A stretch of DNA of 6,262 nucleotides, taken from Omnitrophica bacterium RIFCSPLOWO2_01_FULL_45_10b. GTDB taxonomy: Bacteria; Omnitrophota; Omnitrophia; Omnitrophales; Danuiimicrobiaceae. Positions 1 to 5,323 of this stretch are shown here, one piece after another. Below the pieces are notes generated by a model. It worked only from the letters and a program-made list of their open reading frames with translations. It had not been told where the DNA came from and searched no databases. The position numbers were made by a program, and so were the translations under genes. Every line of letters starts with the position of its first letter. The first letter of the stretch is position 1. The stretch covers positions 3,306-9,567 of the forward strand of contig MHFM01000035.1 of the NCBI GenBank assembly GCA_001804205.1, written 5' to 3'.

Positions 1-2
1 AG

Positions 3-224
3 CCTAAGGAAGTGCGCTTACGCCTTAAGGCTCAACTTCCTGAACCTGAAAAAAAGCGGCGGTCGGATTATTACATATTGAATACAGGTTCTAAGAATTC
101 ATTGATTCAAAAAACGAAATTGATTTGGGAAAAATTAACAGCGAACCCGTCATTGCGAGCAAAGCGAAGCAATCTCAGAGATTGCTTCGTCGTCCCCTAC
201 GGGACTCCTCGCAATGACGATTAA
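3..224 (+). CDS. coaE: Dephospho-CoA kinase, C-terminal fragment (5' end outside window)
   Basis: The frame is open from the left edge to a TAA at 222-224. The visible part reads RLKAQLPEPEKKRRSDYYIL, then NTGS and later LIWEKL. This matches the C-terminal pattern of dephospho-CoA kinases (R-x-x-AQ-x-P-x-x-EK, then AD-x-V-I-x-N-x-GS, ending in a helix with LW/IW-x-x-L). CoaE phosphorylates the 3' hydroxyl of dephospho-CoA in the cytoplasm, the last step of CoA synthesis. The P-loop and catalytic part lie upstream and cannot be checked. After roughly 'KLTANP' the family homology should end, but the frame continues for about 24 residues (SLRAKRSNLRD ... GTPRNDD) encoded wholly by the palindromic repeat at 148-219, so the native C-terminus was replaced or extended by a repeat insertion. 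The stop lies 19 nt before the chosen rho start. The call rests only on the C-terminal signature, so an unrelated protein with a similar tail remains possible. Confidence 0.72.
   Translation, partial: PKEVRLRLKAQLPEPEKKRRSDYYILNTGSKNSLIQKTKLIWEKLTANPSLRAKRSNLRDCFVVPYGTPRNDD
148..219. repeat. Palindromic interspersed repeat (GTCATTGCGAG family) at the coaE/rho junction
   Basis: The outer arms CGTCATTGCGAG (148-159) and CTCGCAATGACG (208-219) are perfect 12-bp inverted repeats. Inside are two further hairpins: CGAAGCAATCTC (165-176) against GAGATTGCTTCG (178-189), also perfect, and GTCCC (192-196) against GGGAC (201-205). The whole folds as a three-way junction of about 72 nt with no coding capacity of its own, the form expected of a REP or MITE-like non-autonomous element. 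From memory, this sequence recurs in intergenic regions of many unrelated bacteria, and its translation (SLRAKRSNLRD...PRNDD) is often seen as a spurious protein tail; this was not checked. I see no convincing target duplication next to the arms. It encodes the tail of the coaE frame and ends 24 nt before the rho start, so it forms most of the rho leader. Confidence 0.88.
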
Positions 225-246
225 AAGGAGCATAGAAATAAAAATG
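224..246 (+). promoter_or_regulatory. Ribosome binding site and start choice for rho
   Basis: AAAAGGAG at 223-230 is the only good Shine-Dalgarno match before rho. It sits 13 nt before the ATG at 244, which is longer than usual but usable. The alternative in-frame ATG at 214 lies inside the right arm of the palindromic repeat, has no Shine-Dalgarno, and would add ten residues resembling no Rho N-terminus. The ATG at 244 is therefore preferred. Confidence 0.6.
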
Positions 247-1608
247 GTTAGAGAAACGAAAGAACATTTAAACAGGGGTGGCAAAAGAGTCGCAGCGGTT
301 GAAGAAGAGCAGTATACCGAATCCGATGTAGCGCGGAGCCATGAAGGGCTTTTGGATGTGGCTGCGCTTAAGAAAAAGAAGGTTTCAGAACTGCATGAAA
401 TCGCTAAAAAATTTAAAATTGTCGATTCCGTAGGCTTAAATAAGCAGGATCTTATTTTTAAGATCCTTCAAGCGCAAGCCGAGCAATCGGGAGTTATGTT
501 TGGGGAAGGAGTGCTCGAAATCCTGCAGGATGGTTTCGGATTTTTGCGTTCTCCTAATTATAATTATCTGCCCTCACCGGATGATATCTACGTTTCTCCT
601 TCGCAGATCAGGAAATTCAGCCTTAGAACGGGCGATACGGTCAGCGGCCAAATCCGCCCGCCCAAAGAAGGGGAACGTTATTTCGCGCTTCTTAAGGTTG
701 AAGCCGTGGATTATGAGCCGCCAGAGGCAGGCCGGGATAAAATTCCGTTTGATAACCTGACGCCGCTTTATCCAAACAAGCGCATTATGTTGGAAACGGA
801 GCCCGGAGAGCTTTCCATGCGGGTCATGGACCTTCTTACCCCGATTGGAAAAGGCCAGCGCGGTTTAATCGTGGCAGCGCCGTATAGCGGCAAAACCATT
901 CTGCTGCAGAAAATCGCAAATAGCATCACGGAAAATGAGTCCAATGTTTATTTAATCGTGCTCTTGATTGATGAGCGCCCTGAAGAAGTGACGGACATGC
1001 AGCGTTCGGTCAAAGGCGAGGTCATTTCTTCTACCTTTGACGAACCTCCCGAACGGCACGTTCAAGTGGCTGAAATGGTCATTGAAAAAGCGAAGCGGCT
1101 TGTGGAGCATAAGCGTGACGTGGTGATTCTGCTCGACAGCATCACGCGTCTTGCGCGCGCTTATAACACGGTCGTTCCTCATTCCGGAAAAATTCTCTCA
1201 GGCGGCGTGGATTCCAACGCGCTCCATAAACCCAAGCGCTTTTTCGGGGCCGCGCGCAACGTGGAAGAGGGAGGAAGCCTTACCATTATCGCCACCGCTT
1301 TGGTGGACACCGGTTCCCGGATGGACGAAGTTATTTTCGAAGAATTTAAGGGAACCGGCAACATGGAGCTTCAGCTCGACCGGAATCTTTTTCAAAAGCG
1401 AATCTATCCGGCCATCGACGTCAAAAAGTCGAATACCCGGAAAGAAGACATGCTGATGCATCCGGATGAGCTGAATCGCGTTTGGATTTTGAGAAAGGTT
1501 TTGAATGAGCTGAATCCAACTGAGGCGATGGAGCTTCTCTTGGAACGGCTTGCCAGAACCAAAACCAACGCAGAATTTTTAATGAGTTTGAATAAAGCAG
1601 AAAAATAA
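244..1608 (+). CDS. rho: Transcription termination factor Rho
   Basis: Rho is a homohexameric RNA-dependent ATPase/translocase that ends transcription of untranslated RNA. The 454-residue product shows the family's domains in order. A charged leader (about 1-40) is followed by the Rho N-terminal helical domain (about 41-80, LKKKKVSELHEIAKKF). The cold-shock-like RNA-binding domain (about 87-160) contains DGFGFLRS and later DDIYVSPSQIRKF and RPPKEGERYFALLKV. The RecA-type ATPase core has GKGQRGLIV leading to a P-loop APYSGKT (212-218), the catalytic Glu in LIDERPEEVT (E244), Walker B VVILLDSITRLARAYN (D298), a Q-loop SGGVDSNALHKPKRFFGAARN, an R-loop EEFKGTGNMEL (K369) and the arginine finger in SNTRKED (R399). 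Length and all catalytic elements are normal. One oddity is Tyr214 in the P-loop, where E. coli has Lys181. The gene follows coaE after 19 nt and is 11 nt from rpmE, so it is probably in the same operon. Confidence 0.97.
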   Translation: MVRETKEHLNRGGKRVAAVEEEQYTESDVARSHEGLLDVAALKKKKVSELHEIAKKFKIVDSVGLNKQDLIFKILQAQAEQSGVMFGEGVLEILQDGFGFLRSPNYNYLPSPDDIYVSPSQIRKFSLRTGDTVSGQIRPPKEGERYFALLKVEAVDYEPPEAGRDKIPFDNLTPLYPNKRIMLETEPGELSMRVMDLLTPIGKGQRGLIVAAPYSGKTILLQKIANSITENESNVYLIVLLIDERPEEVTDMQRSVKGEVISSTFDEPPERHVQVAEMVIEKAKRLVEHKRDVVILLDSITRLARAYNTVVPHSGKILSGGVDSNALHKPKRFFGAARNVEEGGSLTIIATALVDTGSRMDEVIFEEFKGTGNMELQLDRNLFQKRIYPAIDVKKSNTRKEDMLMHPDELNRVWILRKVLNELNPTEAMELLLERLARTKTNAEFLMSLNKAEK

Positions 1609-1619
1609 GGAGCGAGTTA

Positions 1620-1847
1620 ATGAAAAGCGATATTCACCCTAATTACGGCCCCGCTGTCGTTCGATGCGCCTGCGGGAACGTTATTGAGACAAGAAGTACG
1701 AAGGCAGAAATTACAGTCGATATTTGTTCCGCCTGCCACCCTCTTTTTACCGGGCGCCAGAAATTGATTGATACGGCCGGGCGAATCGATAAATTTCAGA
1801 AAAAGTACGGCAACCGAGTATCAGCCAAATCGGTGAAACGGCGTTAA
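1620..1847 (+). CDS. rpmE: 50S ribosomal protein L31 (zinc-binding type)
   Basis: This 75-residue protein belongs to the large ribosomal subunit and sits near the central protuberance and intersubunit bridge. It begins MKSDIHPNYGP and contains the L31 signature with four cysteines, C16-x-C18 and C36-S-A-C39, followed by HPLFTGRQK. The full cysteine set marks the zinc-binding (C+) form rather than the zinc-independent paralogue. A basic C-terminus (SAKSVKRR) follows. The Shine-Dalgarno AAGGAG (1607-1612) overlaps the rho stop codon and lies 7 nt from the ATG, so translation is probably coupled to rho. rho next to rpmE is a common bacterial arrangement. Just after the stop, GCGTTAA (1841-1847) recurs at 1853-1859 and gives a second in-frame TAA. 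Confidence 0.96.
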   Translation: MKSDIHPNYGPAVVRCACGNVIETRSTKAEITVDICSACHPLFTGRQKLIDTAGRIDKFQKKYGNRVSAKSVKRR

Positions 1848-1892
1848 GAGCTGCGTTAAACAGCCTTCCTTGCAGGACCATTTCCTTCCTTT

Positions 1893-2966
1893 ATGCTGAT
1901 TGAACAACTTAAAAAAATAAAACTTCGGGCTCAAGAGCTAGAAGCGAAACTTGCCGATCCGGAGCTTTTTAAAGACCGCACGCAATATCAAGCATGCACA
2001 AAAGAGCTGGCCCGGTTAAAACCGTTTACAACGGCTTTGTCGGAGTATGAGCGGGTTCATCATGAGCTCCAAGAAATCGAAACATTTTTCAACAGCAAAA
2101 ATAAAGACGAAGAGCTGACAAAACTTTATCAGGAAGAGCGCGAAAAATTAAGCGCGAAAGCAGGTGAGCTCGAAGCGTTATTAGAGGAAAAACTGCTTGA
2201 AGGATCGAATATAAATTTGGACAAAAATATCATCGTTGAAATTCGAGCCGGAACAGGCGGCGAAGAAGCTTCCCTTTTTGCGCGCGACCTGTTTCGTATG
2301 TATTCACGTTACGTTGCCCAACACGGGCTTGCCTTAGAAATTATCAGTACGAGCCCTTCCGGAAAAGGAGGATTTAAGGAAGTGATTGTTGGCGTTTCAG
2401 GAGAGGAAGCTTATCAAAAATTTCAATTTGAAAGTGGCACGCATCGGGTCCAACGCGTTCCGGAAACAGAGGCCAGCGGACGAATTCATACTTCTGCCGC
2501 AACAGTTGCGGTTCTTCCAGAAGCGGATGAAGTAGAAGTGAATGTTAAGCCTGACGATTTACGCATTGAAGTTTGCCGCGCCGGCGGCCCAGGCGGCCAA
2601 GGAGTTAATACGACAGATTCCGCCGTTCAGATTCTTCATATTCCGACCGGCATGATTGTTCGCTGCCAAGACGAACGTTCGCAGCTTAAAAATAAAAATA
2701 AAGCGATGCGTGTTTTACGCGCACGGCTTTTGGAAATGGAACGCGAAAAACAAGCGCGTGAAATTTCAGAAAACCGGAGAAAACAAGTTGGAAGCGGCGA
2801 CCGGAGCGAAAAAATTAGGACTTATAATTTTCCGGACAATCGTGTGACGGATCACAGAATTGGGCTCACGCTTCATTCGCTTCATGATATTTTGGACGGC
2901 AATCTGGAGGAACTCATCTCCGGTTTAATGAAGGAAGATCGCGCCAGAAGGTTGAACGCTTTATGA
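1893..2966 (+). CDS. prfA: Peptide chain release factor 1 (RF1)
   Basis: RF1 recognises UAA and UAG in the ribosomal A site and triggers peptidyl-tRNA hydrolysis. The 357-residue product has a helical N-terminal domain (1-100), then RAGTGGEEASLFARDLFRMY (118-137), the codon-recognition P-x-T motif as PET in VQRVPETEASGRIHTSAATV (PET 190-192), and the catalytic GGQ at 234-236 in GGPGGQGVNTTDSAVQI. PET, rather than the SPF tripeptide of RF2, and the lack of an RF2-type frameshift identify RF1. Gln236 is the residue expected to be methylated by PrmC, encoded next. The residue after GGQ is Gly, where E. coli has His. The start has only a weak, distant AGGA (1874-1877), and the 45-nt spacer contains CCTTCCTT twice. 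The stop TGA (2964-2966) lies in the left direct repeat of element A. Confidence 0.97.
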   Translation: MLIEQLKKIKLRAQELEAKLADPELFKDRTQYQACTKELARLKPFTTALSEYERVHHELQEIETFFNSKNKDEELTKLYQEEREKLSAKAGELEALLEEKLLEGSNINLDKNIIVEIRAGTGGEEASLFARDLFRMYSRYVAQHGLALEIISTSPSGKGGFKEVIVGVSGEEAYQKFQFESGTHRVQRVPETEASGRIHTSAATVAVLPEADEVEVNVKPDDLRIEVCRAGGPGGQGVNTTDSAVQILHIPTGMIVRCQDERSQLKNKNKAMRVLRARLLEMEREKQAREISENRRKQVGSGDRSEKIRTYNFPDNRVTDHRIGLTLHSLHDILDGNLEELISGLMKEDRARRLNAL

Positions 2967-3075
2967 TCCCGTTAGAACTCTAAACGCAATGAGGTTATTT
3001 TAAATGCAAGCAGTTGAGACCGGGCAACAGCCGTTATCATTAAAATTATTGTTATCTGGAGTTCTAACGGGATGA
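2963..3075. mobile_element. Element A: inverted-repeat insertion at the prfA/prmC junction
   Basis: The arms ATCCCGTTAGAACTC (2966-2980) and GAGTTCTAACGGGAT (3059-3073) are perfect 15-bp inverted repeats around a 78-nt interior. As RNA the stem would extend by a U-G and an A-U pair. ATGA directly repeats at 2963-2966 and 3072-3075, outside the CCCG/CGGG ends, like a target duplication. Removing 109 nt between the two copies yields ATGA, a standard 4-bp stop/start overlap of prfA (TGA) and prmC (ATG). The interior encodes no transposase; it has a weak secondary inverted repeat (ATTTTAAATG 2997-3006 against CATTAAAAT 3038-3046) and a 23-codon ORF. It shares its arm sequence and size with element B but not its interior. 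Reading it as a non-autonomous mobile element is inference; a conserved regulatory hairpin is the main alternative. Confidence 0.7.
3004..3075 (+). CDS. Possible 23-codon leader ORF inside element A
   Basis: ATG at 3004 opens 23 codons (MQAVETGQQPL...SGVLTG) that stop with TGA at 3073-3075, overlapping the prmC ATG as ATGA. A TGAGG (2990-2994) lies 9 nt upstream, and a preceding four-codon ORF (ATG 2989, TAA 3001-3003) abuts this start. The peptide resembles nothing I know. It may act only to deliver ribosomes to prmC, or it may be chance: an ORF of this length is common in random sequence. Its link to prmC by ATGA is the only reason to list it. Confidence 0.25.
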   Translation: MQAVETGQQPLSLKLLLSGVLTG

Positions 3076-3929
3076 GCACGACTGTTTCTCGATGTCTTAA
3101 AAAAGGGATTCATTTTCTCGAAGCTGCCCGTGTTCCAGAAGCAACAATTTCCGCCGAAGAACTCCTTTCTTATGTGCTCGACCGTCCTCGATTTTCAATT
3201 TATCTCGATTCCGAAATTGAAATCAATCGGCAAATTGAAAGTGAGTATGAAACACTTTTGGCTAAGCGCGCAGGCCGATATCCACTTCAGTATTTAATGC
3301 GGGCAGTCCAATTCCGGCACGCCATTCTGGAGATAGGCGAAGGTTGTTTGATTCCAAGGCCTGAAACCGAAGTTTTAGCGGAGGTCGTATTAAATTGTTT
3401 GGGTGTCAAACCCCTTCATCTATTAGACGTAGGAACGGGTTCTGGAAATATTGCGATCAGCCTGGCCCAAGAACGTTCCGAATGGTTGGTGACCGCAACA
3501 GATATTTCAACAGAAGCGCTTCGATATGCTAAAATGAACGCTATCCGAAACGACGTATCCGATCGGGTTCATTTCATTGAAACCGATTTGTGGCATGGAG
3601 TAAACGGCCTTGTGGATGCCATCGTATCAAATCCGCCGTATTTGACCGATCCGGAATTTGATCATTTACAGCCCGAAATTGCTTTTGAGCCTCGAATTGC
3701 TCTCCATGGCGGCACGGATGGTTTTTTGTTTTATCAACGCATGGCTCGGGAAGCAAAATCAATTTTGAAACCGGACGGATTTATCTTTTTTGAAATCGGA
3801 GCCGGGCAAGCAAATAAAATTTCTCACATTTTGGAAACAAATGATTTTTGCGATGTTCAAATCTCAAAAGACAATTGTGGCGAAGAACGGATTATCACAG
3901 CTCAACTCGTGAATCATGGATCCCGTTAG
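3072..3929 (+). CDS. prmC: Release factor glutamine methyltransferase PrmC (HemK)
   Basis: PrmC uses S-adenosylmethionine to N5-methylate the Gln of the GGQ motif in RF1 and RF2, which speeds peptide release. The 285-residue product has the helical N-terminal substrate-binding domain (1-75, ending in RYPLQYL), the IPRPETE segment (94-100), the SAM-binding motif LLDVGTGSGNIAISLA (117-132), and the catalytic NPPY at 187-190 within IVSNPPYLTDPEF. It then has FEPRIALHGGTDGFLFY and the closing FFEIGAGQ and EERIITA. Length is normal. It follows its substrate gene prfA, a widespread arrangement. The start codon lies in the right end of element A, and GGAG in that arm (3058-3061, 10 nt upstream) is the only Shine-Dalgarno. 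The last two residues (SR) and the TAG stop come from the left arm of element B; without B the protein would end in NHG at a TAA. Confidence 0.96.
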   Translation: MSTTVSRCLKKGIHFLEAARVPEATISAEELLSYVLDRPRFSIYLDSEIEINRQIESEYETLLAKRAGRYPLQYLMRAVQFRHAILEIGEGCLIPRPETEVLAEVVLNCLGVKPLHLLDVGTGSGNIAISLAQERSEWLVTATDISTEALRYAKMNAIRNDVSDRVHFIETDLWHGVNGLVDAIVSNPPYLTDPEFDHLQPEIAFEPRIALHGGTDGFLFYQRMAREAKSILKPDGFIFFEIGAGQANKISHILETNDFCDVQISKDNCGEERIITAQLVNHGSR

Positions 3930-4028
3930 ACCTTTATGAGCGATAAAATCAAAATGCGAACTATATTAATTTTCCATCCTGCTTTGATAAGGAAGAATCT
4001 TACATGAGAGAGGTCTAACGGGATGGAT
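3916..4028. mobile_element. Element B: inverted-repeat insertion at the prmC/murA junction
   Basis: The arms ATCCCGTTAGACCT (3920-3933) and AGGTCTAACGGGAT (4011-4024) are perfect 14-bp inverted repeats around a 77-nt AT-rich interior. A U-G and then a U-A pair would continue the stem in RNA. ATGGAT repeats directly at 3916-3921 and 4023-4028, just outside CCCG and CGGG. Collapsing the duplication (107 nt) gives ATGGATAA, in which prmC would end at TAA and murA would start at ATG, an 8-nt overlap. The left arm supplies the present prmC stop (TAG 3927-3929), and the right arm supplies GAGAGG, 9 nt before the murA ATG. Arms and size match element A; the interior does not, and no transposase is encoded. 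Being a mobile copy of the same family as A is inference from the shared ends and flanking repeats. Confidence 0.72.
3936..4007 (+). CDS. Possible 23-codon ORF inside element B
   Basis: ATG at 3936, six bases after the prmC stop, opens 23 codons (MSDKIKMRTILIF...RKNLT) ending in TGA at 4005-4007. That stop overlaps a further ATG (4004) as ATGA. The second ORF, MREV, has a good Shine-Dalgarno (AAGGAAG 3989-3995, 8-nt spacing) and stops at TAA 4016-4018, four bases before the murA ATG. The peptide is basic and hydrophobic and not recognised; it shares length but no sequence with the ORF in element A. It may be a reinitiation relay or simply chance. Confidence 0.2.
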   Translation: MSDKIKMRTILIFHPALIRKNLT

Positions 4029-5297
4029 AAAATTGTTATTAAGGGCGGAAAGAAATTAAAAGGCGAAGTCCTTATCTCGGGCGCTAAAAACGCCGTGCTT
4101 CCCATTATGGCAGCCGCTCTTTTGGCCGACGGGACTTCCGAGATTCAAAATATTCCGTCCTTACGAGATGTTGTTACGATGGTCAGGCTTTTGCGCTTTT
4201 TGGGTGCCCGAGTCAATCATGCCGGGCCCACCATCGAAATTCAATCGAACAATCATTTAAAATCCATTGCGCCTTACAATTTGGTGAGCACCATGCGGGC
4301 TTCCGTCTGCGTTTTAGGGCCGCTTTTGGGGCGTTTGGGGTATGTGGAACTTTCCCTTCCGGGAGGCTGTATTATTGGATCCCGTCCTATTGATTTGCAT
4401 TTGAAAGGCCTGGAAACGCTTGGAGCCGAAATTACCATTGAACATGGCTATGTTAAAGCACGCGCAAAACGCGGCTTACGCGGTGCCGACGTTTATTTAG
4501 GAGGAAGCTACGGTTCATCTGTTTTGGCTACCGCCAATGTTATGATGGCGGCTGTTTTGGCCCGCGGCACGACCCGTATTGAGAGCGCTGCTTGCGAACC
4601 AGAACTAGTTGATTTAGCTGAGTTTCTCATTAAAATGGGGGCTAAGATTAGTGGGCACGGATCCCATCTGATTGAGATCCAAGGGGTTGACAGGCTCCAT
4701 GGCATAAGCCATAGCATTATTCCTGACCGGATTGAGGCAGGAACCTTTATGGTAGCAGGGGCCATGAATCGCGGAAGCGATGTCCTCGTTCGGAATTGCG
4801 TTCCCGAGCATAGCCATGCGCTCCTTGACAAGCTGCGGCAAGCCGGAATCATAATTAATAAAACAAAGGATTCCATTCGCATTCGGCGAAATGGCCTCCT
4901 CCGGCCGACGGACGTGACGACGCTTCCTTATCCGAGTTTTCCGACGGATCTTCAAGCGCAGATGATGGCGTTAATGGCCGTTACCCCGGGCATCAGCGTC
5001 ATTACCGAGAAAATTTATCCCGATCGTTTCATTCATGTCAGTGAATTAAATCGAATGGGCTCAAAAATTTTTTTGGAAGGCTCAAGCGCCATTGTGCATG
5101 GCGTGAAACATTTAAGCGGCGCGCCGGTGATGGCGTCTGATCTGAGAGCAAGCGCGGCCTTGGTATTGGCCGGCCTTGTTGCGGAGGGAGTGACGGAAGT
5201 GCACCGGGTTTATCATTTGGATCGCGGTTATGAGCGAATCGAAGAGAAACTATCTGCTTTAGGCGCTTCGATTAAAAGAGAAAAAGAAAAGAACTAA
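4023..5297 (+). CDS. murA: UDP-N-acetylglucosamine 1-carboxyvinyltransferase MurA
   Basis: MurA transfers enolpyruvate from phosphoenolpyruvate to UDP-GlcNAc, the first committed step of peptidoglycan synthesis, in the cytoplasm. The 424-residue product has the full EPSP-synthase-like double fold. It shows K22-N23 in SGAKNAVLP, the loop cysteine C116 in LPGGCIIGSRPIDLH (the fosfomycin target, Cys115 in E. coli), PDRIEAGTFMVAGA (234-247), the catalytic aspartate D309 in YPSFPTDLQAQ, and ASDLRASAALVLAGL then RGYERIEEKL near the end. Having Cys, not Asp, in the loop predicts fosfomycin sensitivity of the enzyme. The segment GGSYGSSVLATANVMMAAVL (160-179) replaces the usual SVGAT-type stretch, with Leu where E. 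coli has Gly164. The start ATG lies in the right end of element B, with GAGAGG 9 nt upstream. rpsP begins 23 nt after its stop. Confidence 0.97.
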   Translation: MDKIVIKGGKKLKGEVLISGAKNAVLPIMAAALLADGTSEIQNIPSLRDVVTMVRLLRFLGARVNHAGPTIEIQSNNHLKSIAPYNLVSTMRASVCVLGPLLGRLGYVELSLPGGCIIGSRPIDLHLKGLETLGAEITIEHGYVKARAKRGLRGADVYLGGSYGSSVLATANVMMAAVLARGTTRIESAACEPELVDLAEFLIKMGAKISGHGSHLIEIQGVDRLHGISHSIIPDRIEAGTFMVAGAMNRGSDVLVRNCVPEHSHALLDKLRQAGIIINKTKDSIRIRRNGLLRPTDVTTLPYPSFPTDLQAQMMALMAVTPGISVITEKIYPDRFIHVSELNRMGSKIFLEGSSAIVHGVKHLSGAPVMASDLRASAALVLAGLVAEGVTEVHRVYHLDRGYERIEEKLSALGASIKREKEKN

Positions 5298-5308
5298 CTT
5301 CAAGTTAC

Positions 5309-5323
5309 AAGGAGGAAAAATTG
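5309..5323 (+). promoter_or_regulatory. Strong ribosome binding site for the TTG start of rpsP
   Basis: AAGGAGG at 5309-5315 lies 5 nt before TTG at 5321. The next codons read AVRIRLKRFG, the invariant N-terminus of S16, and no ATG lies nearby in this frame, which fixes the start at TTG. Just upstream, TAACTT-C-AAGTTA (5295-5307) forms a small perfect palindrome that begins with the murA stop codon. Confidence 0.85.

Noticed and set aside
214..243. An upstream in-frame ATG that would lengthen Rho by ten residues
   Set aside because: It lies inside the right arm of the palindromic repeat, has no Shine-Dalgarno, and the added residues resemble no Rho N-terminus; ATG 244 has AAAAGGAG upstream.
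2656..2847. Plus-strand alternate-frame ORFs within prfA and rho
   Set aside because: They lie entirely inside conserved coding sequence in another frame and have no family features.
3014..3046. A promoter inside element A (TTGAGA with TATCAT or TAAAAT)
   Set aside because: Spacings are 15 and 21 nt and both hexamers are imperfect; nothing comparable occurs in element B.
2966..3073. Elements A and B as Rho-independent terminators
   Set aside because: The arms are separated by 77-78 nt, the stems are not GC-rich throughout, and no T-run follows either right arm; coding sequence begins immediately.
2981..4010. Possible shared sequence between the interiors of elements A and B, in either orientation
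   Set aside because: Only a short AAATGC match at similar offsets was found; the interiors otherwise appear unrelated.
4508..4955. Minus-strand ORFs opposite murA, and similar ones opposite rho, prmC and rpsP
   Set aside because: They overlap strongly supported plus-strand genes, show no recognisable protein features, and are shadows of codon bias.
5295..5307. Palindrome TAACTT-C-AAGTTA between murA and rpsP as a terminator or operator
   Set aside because: It is short, AT-rich, lacks a T-run and is followed at once by the rpsP ribosome binding site; it is probably chance.
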